Below, piece by piece: positions 37,927-45,469 of a stretch of 45,469 bases of DNA. This stretch comes from Nocardiopsis xinjiangensis YIM 90004 (GTDB taxonomy: Bacteria > Actinomycetota > Actinomycetes > Streptosporangiales > Streptosporangiaceae): positions 27,717 to 73,185 of the forward strand of contig NZ_ANBE01000028.1 of the NCBI RefSeq assembly GCF_000341145.1. The letters run 5' to 3'. Position 1 is the stretch's first letter; every line of letters begins with the position of its first letter. Under the pieces are notes generated by a model, which saw nothing but the letters and a program-made list of their open reading frames with translations, was not told the DNA's origin and did no database searches. Made by a program: the position numbers and the translations under genes.

Positions 37927-37976
37927 GTCTGCCTCCTCTTGCGTGCCGGGAAGGCCCCGGCCGTTCTGTGTGGTGT

Positions 37977-39278
37977 TCATGCGATCTTGCCTTCCAGGAC
38001 GGTGGGGACCCCGCGCAGGAACGTGGCACGGACCCGGCCGGGCAGGGTCATGCCCCGGAAGGGGGTGTTGCTGCTCTTGGTGGCCATGGCCGCGCCCTCG
38101 ACATCGACGGGGGCGGCGGGGTCGTACAGAACGACGTTGGCGGGCCCGCCCTCGCCCAGGGCGCGGCCGTGGCCCTCCACCCGGCCGATGCGTGCGGGGG
38201 TGACGGACATGCGGTCGGCGACCTGTTCCCAGGTCAGAAGGCCGGTGTCGACCATGGTGCGCTGCACGACGGCCAACGCGGTCTCCAGGCCGGTCATCCC
38301 CATGGCGGCGTTGGACCATTCGGTCTCCTTGGCCTCCACGGGATGGGGAGCGTGGTCGGTGGCGACGACGTCGATCGTGCCGTCGGCCAGGCCCTCGCGC
38401 AGGGCGAGGACGTCCTCCTCGGTGCGCAGCGGCGGGTTGACCTTGTAGACGGGGTCGTAACCCTCCACGAGCTCGTCGGTGAGGAGCAGGTGGTGGGGGG
38501 TGACCTCGGCGGTGACGTCGCAGCCGCGCTCCTTGGCCCAGCGGATGATCTCGACCGAACCCTTGGTGGAGACGTGGCACACGTGCAGGCGCGAGCCCAC
38601 GTGCTGGGCGAGCAGGCAGTCGCGGGCGATGATCGCCTCTTCGGCGACCGCGGGCCAGCCGGACAGGCCGAGGCGGTCGGAGACGCAGCCCTCGTTCATC
38701 TGGGCGCCCTCGGTGAGGCGGGGCTCCTGGGCGTGCTGGGCGACGACGCCGTCGAAGGCCTTGACGTACTCCAGGGCGCGGCGCATGAGCAGCGCGTCGG
38801 AGACACAGATGCCGTCGTCGGAGAAGACGCGGACGGCGGCGGAGGAGTCGGCCATGGCGCCGATCTCGGCGAGCTGCTTGCCGGCGAGGCCGACGGTGAC
38901 GGCTCCGACGGGACGCACGTCGCACAGGCCGGCCTCGCGGCCCAGGTGCCAGACCTGTTCGACGACGCCGGCGGTGTCGGCAACGGGGTCGGTGTTGGCC
39001 ATGGCGTGCACGGAGGTGTAGCCGCCCATGGCGGCCGAGCGGGAGCCGGTCTCGACGGTCTCGGCGTCCTCGCGCCCGGGCTCGCGCAGGTGGGTGTGCA
39101 GGTCGACCAGGCCGGGCAGGGCGATCAGGCCGTCGGCGTCGACGACCTCAGCGCCCTCGGGGGCCTCCAGGCCGGTACCGACCCGGGCGACGGCGCCGTC
39201 GCGCAGGAGCAGGTCGACCGGGTCGCCACCGAGTGGGCGTGCCCCGCGGATGAGGTAGGGGCCGTGGTTCTCGGGCAT
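37977..39278 (-). CDS. pyrC: Dihydroorotase
   Basis: Closes N-carbamoyl-aspartate to dihydroorotate. 433 residues, type I zinc enzyme. Motifs are [19 protein letters not shown] with the first two zinc ligands, [48 protein letters not shown] and [15 protein letters not shown] with the catalytic Asp. ATG at 39278 lacks a good ribosome site. In Streptomyces I recall a small gene between pyrC and carA; here carA follows directly. Confidence 0.96.
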   Translation of the reverse strand: MPENHGPYLIRGARPLGGDPVDLLLRDGAVARVGTGLEAPEGAEVVDADGLIALPGLVDLHTHLREPGREDAETVETGSRSAAMGGYTSVHAMANTDPVADTAGVVEQVWHLGREAGLCDVRPVGAVTVGLAGKQLAEIGAMADSSAAVRVFSDDGICVSDALLMRRALEYVKAFDGVVAQHAQEPRLTEGAQMNEGCVSDRLGLSGWPAVAEEAIIARDCLLAQHVGSRLHVCHVSTKGSVEIIRWAKERGCDVTAEVTPHHLLLTDELVEGYDPVYKVNPPLRTEEDVLALREGLADGTIDVVATDHAPHPVEAKETEWSNAAMGMTGLETALAVVQRTMVDTGLLTWEQVADRMSVTPARIGRVEGHGRALGEGGPANVVLYDPAAPVDVEGAAMATKSSNTPFRGMTLPGRVRATFLRGVPTVLEGKIA

Positions 39279-39367
39279 CGCGGTGTACGGCTTTCTGTTC
39301 GGGTGGAGAAAGACTGGGGGTGCAGTGGGGCACCGGGCGCGCCGGCGGGCCGGGCGCGCGAGGGCGT

Positions 39368-40276
39368 TCAGGATCCGCCGAGGAGCAGGTAGAGCACGGC
39401 CATACGCAGGCTGACACCGTTGGCGACCTGCTCGGTGACGGTGCACCGGGGCGAATCCGCGACCTCCGCGGAGATCTCCATGCCGCGGACCATGGGCCCT
39501 GGGTGCATGACGAGGGCGTGCTCGGGCATGCGGCCGAGGCGTTCACCGTCGAGGCCGTAGTTGCGGGTGTACTCGCGCACGGAAGGGAAGAAGGACTCCC
39601 GCATGCGCTCGGCCTGGACACGCAGCAGCATGACGACGTCGCTCTCGGGCAGGACTGCGTCCAGGCCGTAGGAGACCTCGCACGGCCAGGTGTGCACGGA
39701 CACGGGCAACAGCGTGGGCGGTGCCACGAGGGTGACCTCGGCGCCCAGGGTGGTCAGCAGTTGCACGGTGGAGCGTGCGACCCGGCTGTGCAGGACGTCG
39801 CCGACCACGGCCACGCGCAGGCCTTCGAGGGTACCGAGGCGGTTCCTCATGGTGAATGCGTCGAGCAGGGCCTGGGTGGGGTGCTCGTGGGTACCGTCCC
39901 CGGCGTTGAGGACCGATCCGTCGACCCAGTGGGCGAGGCGGTGTGCGGCGCCCGAGGCACTGTGGCGGATGACGACACCGTCGGCGCCCATGGCCTGCAG
40001 CGTCAGGGCGGTGTCCTTGAGGCTCTCGCCCTTGGAGACGCTGGAGCCCTTGGCCGAGAAGTTGATGACGTCGGCCGAGAGACGCTTGGCCGCCAGCTCG
40101 AAGGAGGTGCGGGTGCGGGTGGAGTCCTCGTAGAAGAGGTTGACCACGGTGCGCCCGCGCAGGGTCGGCAGTTTCTTGACCGACCGGTCGCCGACCTGGG
40201 CCAGTTCGGAGGCGGTGTCCAGGATCAGGGTGGCCTGGTCCCGGTCGAGGTCGCCGGCGGAGAGCAGGTGTCGCAT
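39368..40276 (-). CDS. pyrB: Aspartate carbamoyltransferase
   Basis: Joins carbamoyl phosphate and aspartate, the first committed pyrimidine step. 302 residues. The carbamoyl-phosphate loop is [20 protein letters not shown], and the [19 protein letters not shown] and [13 protein letters not shown] motifs are present. ATG at 40276 overlaps the pyrR TGA by one base (TGATG) and has GGAGGAG five bases upstream, so translation is coupled. No pyrI-like regulatory subunit is present. Confidence 0.96.
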   Translation of the reverse strand: MRHLLSAGDLDRDQATLILDTASELAQVGDRSVKKLPTLRGRTVVNLFYEDSTRTRTSFELAAKRLSADVINFSAKGSSVSKGESLKDTALTLQAMGADGVVIRHSASGAAHRLAHWVDGSVLNAGDGTHEHPTQALLDAFTMRNRLGTLEGLRVAVVGDVLHSRVARSTVQLLTTLGAEVTLVAPPTLLPVSVHTWPCEVSYGLDAVLPESDVVMLLRVQAERMRESFFPSVREYTRNYGLDGERLGRMPEHALVMHPGPMVRGMEISAEVADSPRCTVTEQVANGVSLRMAVLYLLLGGS

Positions 40277-40914
40277 CAGCACTCCTCCCCCGTCTCCGCG
40301 GCGCCGGCTCGGGGCCGGGCGGGGCCGAGCAGGACGGCGTCCTGACCGTCGGTCTCGCTCAGGCGTACGTCGACGTTCTCCCGCAGGGAGGTGGGCAGGT
40401 TCTTGCCCACGTAGTCGGCGCGGATGGGCAGTTCCCGGTGGCCGCGGTCGACGAGGACGGCGAGCTGGACCGCTCGGGGGCGGCCGAGGTCGCCGAGGGC
40501 GTCGAGGGCGGCGCGTACGGTCCGGCCGGAGAAGAGCACGTCGTCGACGAGGACGACCACACGGTCGTCGAGCCCGCCGTCGGGGATCTCGGTCCGGCCG
40601 AGCGCCCGTGCGGGGGCGAGCCGCAGGTCGTCTCGGTACATGGTGATGTCGAGGGAGCCGGCCGGGACGGCGAGCTCCTCCACCCGTTCGATGCGCCGGG
40701 CCAGGCGCTGTGCGAGCGGGACGCCGCGGGAGGGGACGCCGAGGAGTGTGACCTCGTGGCCGCCCTTGGTGCGTTCGAGCACCTCGTGAGCGATCCGGGT
40801 CAGGGCCCGGTCGATCTCGGGGCCGTCGAGGACGGCACGGGTGCCTTCGGGCATTTCCGCCTGTGCGCCCGAGGCTCCTTCTGCATCACCTGCAGTGGGT
40901 TTTTGCGCACGCAA
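40276..40914 (-). CDS. pyrR: PyrR: pyrimidine operon RNA-binding regulator / uracil phosphoribosyltransferase
   Basis: PyrR binds pyr leader RNA in response to UMP and has UPRTase activity. The core has the RNA/uridylate region [29 protein letters not shown], and the PRPP motif [21 protein letters not shown] chose TTG at 40914 because AAGGGGGT, near the ideal ribosome site, lies seven bases before it; ATG at 40854 ([18 protein letters not shown]) is the conservative alternative and would shorten the protein from 212 to 192 residues. It is the first gene of the pyr operon. Confidence 0.93.
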   Translation of the reverse strand: MRAQKPTAGDAEGASGAQAEMPEGTRAVLDGPEIDRALTRIAHEVLERTKGGHEVTLLGVPSRGVPLAQRLARRIERVEELAVPAGSLDITMYRDDLRLAPARALGRTEIPDGGLDDRVVVLVDDVLFSGRTVRAALDALGDLGRPRAVQLAVLVDRGHRELPIRADYVGKNLPTSLRENVDVRLSETDGQDAVLLGPARPRAGAAETGEEC

Positions 40915-40995
40915 AGTAGTGACCCCCTTCCCTGCTTCACTGAACAGGAAGTTAAAGGATGTCGATCGAGCCCACGCTACCAGCGCGGGTACCGC

Positions 40996-41006
40996 GCCTC
41001 CCCGGA
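40996..41006 (-). promoter_or_regulatory. pyrR: PyrR RNA-binding motif
   Basis: On the transcript strand UCCGGGGAGGC matches all fixed bases of the core UCCnGnGAGGY of known PyrR loops; flanking consensus bases do not match. Confidence 0.5.
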
Positions 41007-41031
41007 GAGCTTTCTCTGCGCACCCCACAGA

Positions 41032-41047
41032 TGTGAATTACCTCACA
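41032..41047. promoter_or_regulatory. CRP/GlxR-type operator
   Basis: TGTGAATTACCTCACA matches both the TGTGA-N6-TCACA consensus and the stricter GlxR form TGTGAnnTAnnTCACA. It begins at the predicted transcription start of the pyr operon. Confidence 0.65.
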
Positions 41048-41253
41048 GAAAAAATCTATACATTGTTACCAATAGCGACGCATGAGCCACGTTCCGCCTT
41101 CACCTCTTCGCCACCTCCGACGCCGAAACCCCCCGTGAACACGGGCTTTCGTGCCCGAGCTCCCACCCCTAACCTCCCGTTCTCGGGTGACATGAGAGGA
41201 GTTTCACCTACGCGCGGTTCGGACACTGATTAGTCGCATTTCACACCAACGGC

Positions 41254-41282
41254 TTGACCTGGGCGCCAGACCCCCCTACCGT
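41254..41282 (+). promoter_or_regulatory. bldD promoter
   Basis: -35 TTGACC (41254-41259) and -10 TACCGT (41277-41282) are spaced by 17 and predict a 5' leader of about 128 nt. Confidence 0.6.
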
Positions 41283-41416
41283 CACTGTCTGTAATCACTA
41301 CCGGGTGGGGTTGCACCCCGTGACCATCCGCTGGACCGCCCAGGCGGCCCGCCGAGTACGAGCGGAACGTCTCCCCCACCACACCAGCCACCGTCACGGC
41401 CGGGAGCGACAAGAAG

Positions 41417-41911
41417 ATGCCATCCGAATACGCGAAGTCCCTCGGCGCGCGACTGCGTGCCATCCGCACCCAGCAGGGCCTGTCCCTGCACGGCGTCGAG
41501 GAGAAGTCCCACGGGCGCTGGAAGGCCGTCGTGGTGGGTTCCTACGAGCGCGGCGACCGTGCCGTCACCGTGCAGAAGCTGGCGGAACTCGCCGACTTCT
41601 ACGGTGTGCCGATGTCGGAGCTGCTTCCGGGCGGCGCCGCACCCACCCCGCTGGGCCCCACGCCCAAGCTGGTGATCGACCTGGAGCGCATGCAGCAGCT
41701 GCCGCAGGAGAAGGCCGGCCCGCTCTCGCGCTACGTCGCCACCATCCAGAGCCAGCGCGGCGACTACAACGGCCGTGTGCTCAGCATCCGCCAGGAGGAC
41801 CTGCGTTCACTCGCGGTCATCTACGACAAGTCACCCTCGGACCTGACCGAGGAACTCATCAACTGGGGTGTTCTGGACCCCGAGGCACGTCGGGCGGTCG
41901 ACGCTTTCTAG
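41417..41911 (+). CDS. bldD: BldD, c-di-GMP-responsive developmental regulator
   Basis: Represses sporulation genes during vegetative growth in Streptomyces when bound to tetrameric c-di-GMP. 164 residues. The N-terminal XRE helix-turn-helix (about 8-70) includes LGARLRAIRTQQGLSLHGVE and VTVQKLAELADFYGVPMSEL. The C-terminal domain carries the c-di-GMP signature RxD-x8-RxxD as RGDYNGRVLSIRQED, at residues 114-116 and 125-128, the same numbering as I recall for S. coelicolor. It is divergent from pyrR and followed by strong hairpins. Confidence 0.96.
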   Translation: MPSEYAKSLGARLRAIRTQQGLSLHGVEEKSHGRWKAVVVGSYERGDRAVTVQKLAELADFYGVPMSELLPGGAAPTPLGPTPKLVIDLERMQQLPQEKAGPLSRYVATIQSQRGDYNGRVLSIRQEDLRSLAVIYDKSPSDLTEELINWGVLDPEARRAVDAF

Positions 41912-41929
41912 GTACCTCGACGCCTCACG

Positions 41930-41967
41930 CGAGAGCCGGCCCCTCCCCCCGAGGTCGCCGGCTCTCG
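41930..41967 (+). terminator. bldD terminator
   Basis: An 11-bp stem CGAGAGCCGGC/GCCGGCTCTCG with a 16-nt loop starts 18 bases past the stop. Confidence 0.7.
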
Positions 41968-41969
41968 TC

Positions 41970-42009
41970 GCACGGACCCCGCCCACCGTGCGGTGGTCGG
42001 GGTCCGTGC
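41970..42009. terminator. Second large hairpin downstream of bldD
   Basis: GCACGGACCCCG/CGGGGTCCGTGC (12 bp), plus an inner CCACC/GGTGG (5 bp). It directly overlaps a tandem repeat. Confidence 0.6.
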
Positions 42010-42050
42010 GGGGGCGGGGCGGCGCGGTCCGTGCGGGGGCGGGGCGGCGC
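42001..42050. repeat. Perfect 25-bp tandem duplication
   Basis: Units 42001-42025 and 42026-42050 are identical, beginning ggtccgtgcgggggcggggc. Confidence 0.92.
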
Positions 42051-42262
42051 GCGAGCGGTCCGCGAAACGAAAGGCGGCGCGGCCGGACGTGGGGCTTCCC
42101 CTCCCCAGACCGACCGCGCCGCTGTCCACCAGGGTACCCGGCGGACGGCCGTTCGAACACGGGTTCGATGACTTCAGCGGAGTCCAGCGAGGGACCCGGG
42201 CATTCACTCCCGGGAAGAATCGCTTAAGACAGGGATGATCCGCACCGGAACAGGGTTCCGCA

Positions 42263-42565
42263 CTGCCCGTCTCACGGGTGGGCGTGCCCCTGGTCTTCGT
42301 CGACCCCGCCTACACGTCGCAGACGTGCGCCGAGTGCGACCACATCGACCAGCGCAACCGTGTGGACCAGGGACTTTTCCTCTGCCGGGGGCGCGGGGTC
42401 GTTGCCCACGCCGACCGGAACGCTTCCCACAACCTCGCCGCCCGCGGCGAGAGCGTGTGGAACGCGGGGCGCGAGTCACGCGCCATCGCAGCCCCGGGAG
42501 TGCGTCAAGGACTTCACGGCAACCCGTGGAGAAGATGGTGCGGGTGTGGGCCGAACAGGACCTAA
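42263..42565 (+). pseudogene. C-terminal remnant of an IS200/IS605 OrfB (TnpB-like) transposase
   Basis: About 100 codons resemble only the end of OrfB/TnpB: VPLVFVDPAYTSQTCAECDH gives the first Cys pair of the zinc ribbon, FLCRGRGVVAHADRNASHNL gives the third Cys and the last RuvC aspartate. The expected fourth Cys is Arg, so the ribbon is broken. The N-terminal 250 or so residues are missing, as are the TnpA gene and recognisable ends. The 350 bases back to bldD contain only hairpins and the 25-bp repeat. It marks an old transposition event at a break in gene order. Confidence 0.85.
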
Positions 42566-42574
42566 GGTTGGCCC

Positions 42575-43189
42575 GTGGACGCCGAGACCGAACTTCGTGA
42601 ACTGGCGCCGGACCCGTTCACGCACGCGGTTCCAGCCCTCATCCGGATCTACGAGGCCGCCATGGCACCCCCCGCCGAGCAGCTTCCCGGCCGAGCAGCG
42701 GTGATGAACGCCCACGCCGAACACCCGGGTTTCCGCTCGGTGGTGGCCATGCGTGGCGAGGAGGCCGTCGGGTTCGCCTACGCCTTCCGCGGGCGGCCCG
42801 GGCAATGGTGGCACGACGTCGTCGAGGCAGGGCTGCGCACCCACTGGAACGACCGGCAGGTGCGGCGGTATCTGGCCTCGGTCATGGAGATCGCCGAGGT
42901 GCACGTCCATCCCGACGCACAGAACCGGGGCATCGGACGGCGCATGCTGTACACCCTGTGCGAGGGGCGGCCGGAGCGGACCGCTCTGCTGTCCACCCGG
43001 ACGGGCCCGACCCCGGCCCGCCACCTCTACGGTTCCTGCGGCTTCACCGCGCTGCTGGAGGCCTTCGCCTTCCCCGGCAGCCCGGATCAGCCCTTCGACA
43101 TTCTTGCGGCACGGCTCCCTCTCAGGGAACCCGGGTCCCAGCGATCTCCCGGTAGATCTCCCTGGTGGCCGTGGACTGGTTCGAAGTGA
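42575..43189 (+). CDS. GNAT-family N-acetyltransferase
   Basis: 204 residues from GTG at 42575, nine bases after the transposase remnant, with AAGG upstream. The acetyl-CoA motif is [18 protein letters not shown] (Q-x-x-G-x-G at 116-121), followed by [16 protein letters not shown], the usual C-terminal GNAT pattern. The substrate is unknown. Its last 22 codons overlap the 3' end of metF on the opposite strand, and the final [16 protein letters not shown] segment is not family-like, probably extended after loss of an earlier stop. Confidence 0.85.
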   Translation: MDAETELRELAPDPFTHAVPALIRIYEAAMAPPAEQLPGRAAVMNAHAEHPGFRSVVAMRGEEAVGFAYAFRGRPGQWWHDVVEAGLRTHWNDRQVRRYLASVMEIAEVHVHPDAQNRGIGRRMLYTLCEGRPERTALLSTRTGPTPARHLYGSCGFTALLEAFAFPGSPDQPFDILAARLPLREPGSQRSPGRSPWWPWTGSK

Positions 43190-44048
43190 TGAAGTGGATT
43201 CCGGGGGCGCCCTCGGCGAGCAGCCGCTCGCACATACGCTGGGCGTGCTCGATCCCGAACTCGCGCACCGCCTGCTCGTCGTCGCCGAAGCTCTCGAACT
43301 TCTCGGCGAGGTCGCGCGGGAACGGGGCGCCCGAGAGCTTCTCGGAACGCGGGATGAAGGACGTGCGCACCACCGGGAACACCTCGGGGATGATGGGGAT
43401 GTCGCAGCCCCTGGCTGCCACGCGGTCACGCATCCGCAAGTAGTCCTCCGGGTCGAAGAACATCTGGGTGATGGCGTAGTCGGCTCCGGCGCGGCACTTG
43501 CGGACGAAGTGGTCGGTGTCGGTCTCCACGTCGGGCGAGCGCGGGTGCTTGTAGGGGAAGGCGGCCACCCCGACGCAGAAGTCGCCGCTCTCCTTGATCA
43601 ACCGGACCAGTTCCTCGGAATAGGTCAGCCCCTCGGGGTGGGAGACCCACTCACCGTCGGGGTCGCCGGGCGGGTCCCCGCGGACGGCGAGCAGATTGGA
43701 GACCCCCGCGGCGGAGAAGCGCCCGATGAGGTGGCGCAGCTCCGCGACGGAGTGGTCCACCAGGGTCATGTGCGCCACCGGGAGCAAGGTCGTGTCGGTG
43801 GCGATGTGTTCGGTGGTCTCTACAGTCCTTCCCCGCGTACTTCCGCCGGCCCCGTAGGTGACCGAGACGAACGAAGGATTGAGCGCCTCCAGTTCGCGGA
43901 TGGCCCGCCAAAGGCGTTCCTGCGCCTTGGGCGTACGCGGCGGGAAGAACTCGAAGGAGAACATCGGCTCCCCGGAGTCGAGCATGTCGCTGATGTGCCG
44001 AGGGCTGGTGGCACGGGGTGCCACGGAACGTGTAGGTGCGGCCTGCAT
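43122..44048 (-). CDS. metF: Methylenetetrahydrofolate reductase
   Basis: FAD-dependent reduction of methylene-THF to methyl-THF for methionine synthesis. 308 residues, typical prokaryotic length. Motifs are [72 protein letters not shown] and [20 protein letters not shown]. It is divergent from the polyprenyl synthase gene by 140 bases and overlaps the GNAT gene tail to tail by 68 bases. Confidence 0.96.
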   Translation of the reverse strand: MQAAPTRSVAPRATSPRHISDMLDSGEPMFSFEFFPPRTPKAQERLWRAIRELEALNPSFVSVTYGAGGSTRGRTVETTEHIATDTTLLPVAHMTLVDHSVAELRHLIGRFSAAGVSNLLAVRGDPPGDPDGEWVSHPEGLTYSEELVRLIKESGDFCVGVAAFPYKHPRSPDVETDTDHFVRKCRAGADYAITQMFFDPEDYLRMRDRVAARGCDIPIIPEVFPVVRTSFIPRSEKLSGAPFPRDLAEKFESFGDDEQAVREFGIEHAQRMCERLLAEGAPGIHFITSNQSTATREIYREIAGTRVP

Positions 44049-44173
44049 GTGCTCCAGCCTAGAACAAGCCCCTCCATCGACCGGGGGCCAGGGGTCGCCT
44101 CACGGCCCGGGCCCCCGGGATGCCGGTCTTCCCACAACCCCTCCGTGGCAGGACGAGGCGGGCGTGAGCAGCC

Positions 44174-44179
44174 GATAAT
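44174..44179 (+). promoter_or_regulatory. -10 box for the polyprenyl synthase gene
   Basis: GATAAT ends nine bases before the ATG at 44189, so transcription should begin at or within a few bases of the start codon. The -35 is poor. Confidence 0.45.
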
Positions 44180-44188
44180 GTGCGAGGT

Positions 44189-45271
44189 ATGGCCCTTTCC
44201 TCGTCTTCTTCCGACTCACCCGTCTCGGCCGTCCGCCCGGCCGTGGACCGCGTCCTCGCAGACTTCGGCGCCCGCAACCGGGAGCGCCTGTTGGAGATCG
44301 GAGCCGAGCTCGCTCCGGCCGTCGACGCTTTGGAGACCATGCTCACCGGCGGCAAGCGGCTGCGCCCGACCTTCACCTACTGGGGCTGGCGCGGCGCGGG
44401 CGGAAGCGCCGAGGACGAGCGCATCGTGCAAGCGGCCGCGTCTCTGGAGTATCTGCAGGCCTGTGCCCTGGTGCACGACGACGTCATCGACAACAGCGAC
44501 ACCCGGCGCGGGCGGCCGGCCACCCACAAGCGGATGGCGAAGCTGCACGCCGAGCACGGATGGAGCGGGGACAGCGAGGACTTCGGCCAGGGCGCCGCGA
44601 TCCTCATCGGTGACCTGTGCCTGGTGTGGTCCGACGAGATGTACCAGGCCAGCGGGTTCTCCCCCGAGACGCTGCTGGCCGGCCGGGTGCCCTTCGACGC
44701 GATGCGCACCGAGGTGATGGCCGGGCAGTACCTCGACACCCTGGAGCAGGTGCGGGGCACCTCCACGCGTGAGGCCGCGCTGCGGGTCATGCACTACAAG
44801 TCCGCCAAGTACACGGTGGAGCGGCCCCTGCACCTGGGTGCGGCGCTGGCCGGGCGCCTGGAGGACCTGGGTCCGGTCTACACCGACTACGGCGTGACCC
44901 TGGGGATCGCCTTCCAGCTGCGCGACGACGTGCTCGGCGTGTTCGGGGACCCGTCCACGACCGGTAAGCCCGCCGGGGACGACCTGCGTGAGGGCAAGCG
45001 CACCATGGTCGTGGCCGAGACGCTGGAGCGGGCCGCCACTGCCGACGCCGAGCGGTTCCGTTCGCTGCTGGGCAGCGCGGACCTGGACACGGAGTCGGTG
45101 GAATGGATGTGCGGGCTCATCGAGGACTCCGGCGCTCTGGCCGCGTGCGAGCAGATGGTGTCCGAGTACGCCGACCACGCCGTCGCGGCCCTGGACCATC
45201 CCGGCGTCGACGCGCAGGCCCGCGGTCCGCTGCGCGAGCTGGTCGCGATCGCCACTTCGCGCACGCACTGA
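44189..45271 (+). CDS. Polyprenyl (probably geranylgeranyl) diphosphate synthase
   Basis: Condenses isopentenyl diphosphate with allylic diphosphates. 360 residues from ATG at 44189. GGKRLRPTF at 54-62, the first aspartate-rich motif VHDDVIDNSDTRRGRP (DDVID at 97-101), and the second FQLRDDVLGVFGDPSTTGKP are intact. Small residues (Ala, Cys) four and five positions before the first motif suggest a product of C20 or longer, an inference. From memory, Streptomyces also has such a gene next to metF. GTG at 44180 is an alternative start. Confidence 0.93.
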   Translation: MALSSSSSDSPVSAVRPAVDRVLADFGARNRERLLEIGAELAPAVDALETMLTGGKRLRPTFTYWGWRGAGGSAEDERIVQAAASLEYLQACALVHDDVIDNSDTRRGRPATHKRMAKLHAEHGWSGDSEDFGQGAAILIGDLCLVWSDEMYQASGFSPETLLAGRVPFDAMRTEVMAGQYLDTLEQVRGTSTREAALRVMHYKSAKYTVERPLHLGAALAGRLEDLGPVYTDYGVTLGIAFQLRDDVLGVFGDPSTTGKPAGDDLREGKRTMVVAETLERAATADAERFRSLLGSADLDTESVEWMCGLIEDSGALAACEQMVSEYADHAVAALDHPGVDAQARGPLRELVAIATSRTH

Positions 45272-45307
45272 ACACCGTCCCCCTGGTTCCCTTTCTCGCA
45301 GGTGACA

Positions 45308-45343
45308 GGGCCTGTGGTTGGTGTGGGGCCTGTGGTTGGTGTG
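45308..45343. repeat. 18-bp G-rich tandem duplication
   Basis: Two exact copies of gggcctgtggttggtgtg, followed by ggtggtg. The rest of the window from 45344 to 45469 shows no gene. Confidence 0.9.
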
Positions 45344-45469
45344 GGTGGTGTTCGTCGGAGCGTCGAGCCTAGCCCGGCCGGGGCTTCCCGCAACCCGCTT
45401 CGGCGCCACCCCCACGCCCTCGGGACCTGCCCAAAGGTGCGGCGTTGTGCGGGGTCGGTGTGGGGCGCC

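Larger units (their letters stand above)
40915..41060 (-). promoter_or_regulatory. pyr operon promoter and leader
   Basis: -10 TATAGA at 41060-41055 (weak -35) predicts a start near 41047 and a leader of about 130 nt. The leader begins at a CRP-like palindrome, then carries a PyrR-like RNA motif and a GCGCGG/CCGCGC hairpin at 40983-40997. Confidence 0.5.

Noticed and set aside
37927-37980. Earlier ATG start for carA, overlapping the pyrC stop
   Set aside because: GTG at 37926 has a strong GAGGAGG site and gives the family length; the extra residues are not family-like. The overlap may be chance.
41221-41240. BldD box in its own promoter region (ACACTGATTAG)
   Set aside because: It deviates at about three fixed positions from the consensus I remember, so it is not called although autoregulation is known in Streptomyces.

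Overview
The window is about 70% G+C. Gene content and order are those of a filamentous actinomycete: bldD, mihF (actinobacterial IHF), a DUF349 protein, and the blocks pyrR-pyrB-pyrC-carA-carB-pyrK-pyrD-pyrF-mihF-gmk-rpoZ-coaBC-metK and alaS-yqgF-mltG-aroE, which I know from Streptomyces. The proline-rich and acidic extensions recall Nocardiopsis or a related Streptosporangiales genus, but the genus is a guess. Most of the window is ordinary core metabolism and translation. I saw no rRNA, tRNA, CRISPR array, prophage or intact transposon.

Layout. 1-5415 (minus): 3'-truncated pheS, an orphan sensor histidine kinase, and infC-rpmI-rplT-trmH behind a structured leader; infC appears to start at AUC. 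5442-12329 (minus): aroE, mltG with a huge disordered N-terminus, yqgF and alaS. 12636-14538 (minus): a proline-rich four-helix membrane protein, a decayed tandem copy of it, and the small membrane proteins DUF6167 and DUF948. 14905-16446 (plus): a membrane-anchored pseudokinase. 16502-22441: rarA, a PAS-GAF-SpoIIE phosphatase, a 46-residue zinc-finger gene (plus) and aspS. 22623-25762: an MBL-fold hydrolase, a DUF349 protein (plus) and a secreted DUF11-like membrane protein.

25927-41060 (minus): metK, coaBC, rpoZ, gmk and mihF, then the complete eight-gene de novo UMP operon read from pyrR to pyrF. The pyr promoter region has an exact CRP/GlxR-type palindrome at the predicted transcription start and, about 40 nt downstream, a match to the PyrR RNA-binding motif. 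Divergent from it is bldD, with its c-di-GMP-binding motif intact. After bldD the expected gene order stops: repeats and a TnpB-like transposase remnant are followed by a GNAT acetyltransferase, metF and a polyprenyl diphosphate synthase, genes I associate with another chromosomal locus. This looks like a rearrangement scar.

No clear multi-gene novel system emerged. The best leads are the pseudokinase, the zinc-finger miniprotein between 17-bp direct repeats, the infC leader, the pyr control region, a perfect 42-bp palindrome just before coaBC, and the decayed membrane-protein duplicate.
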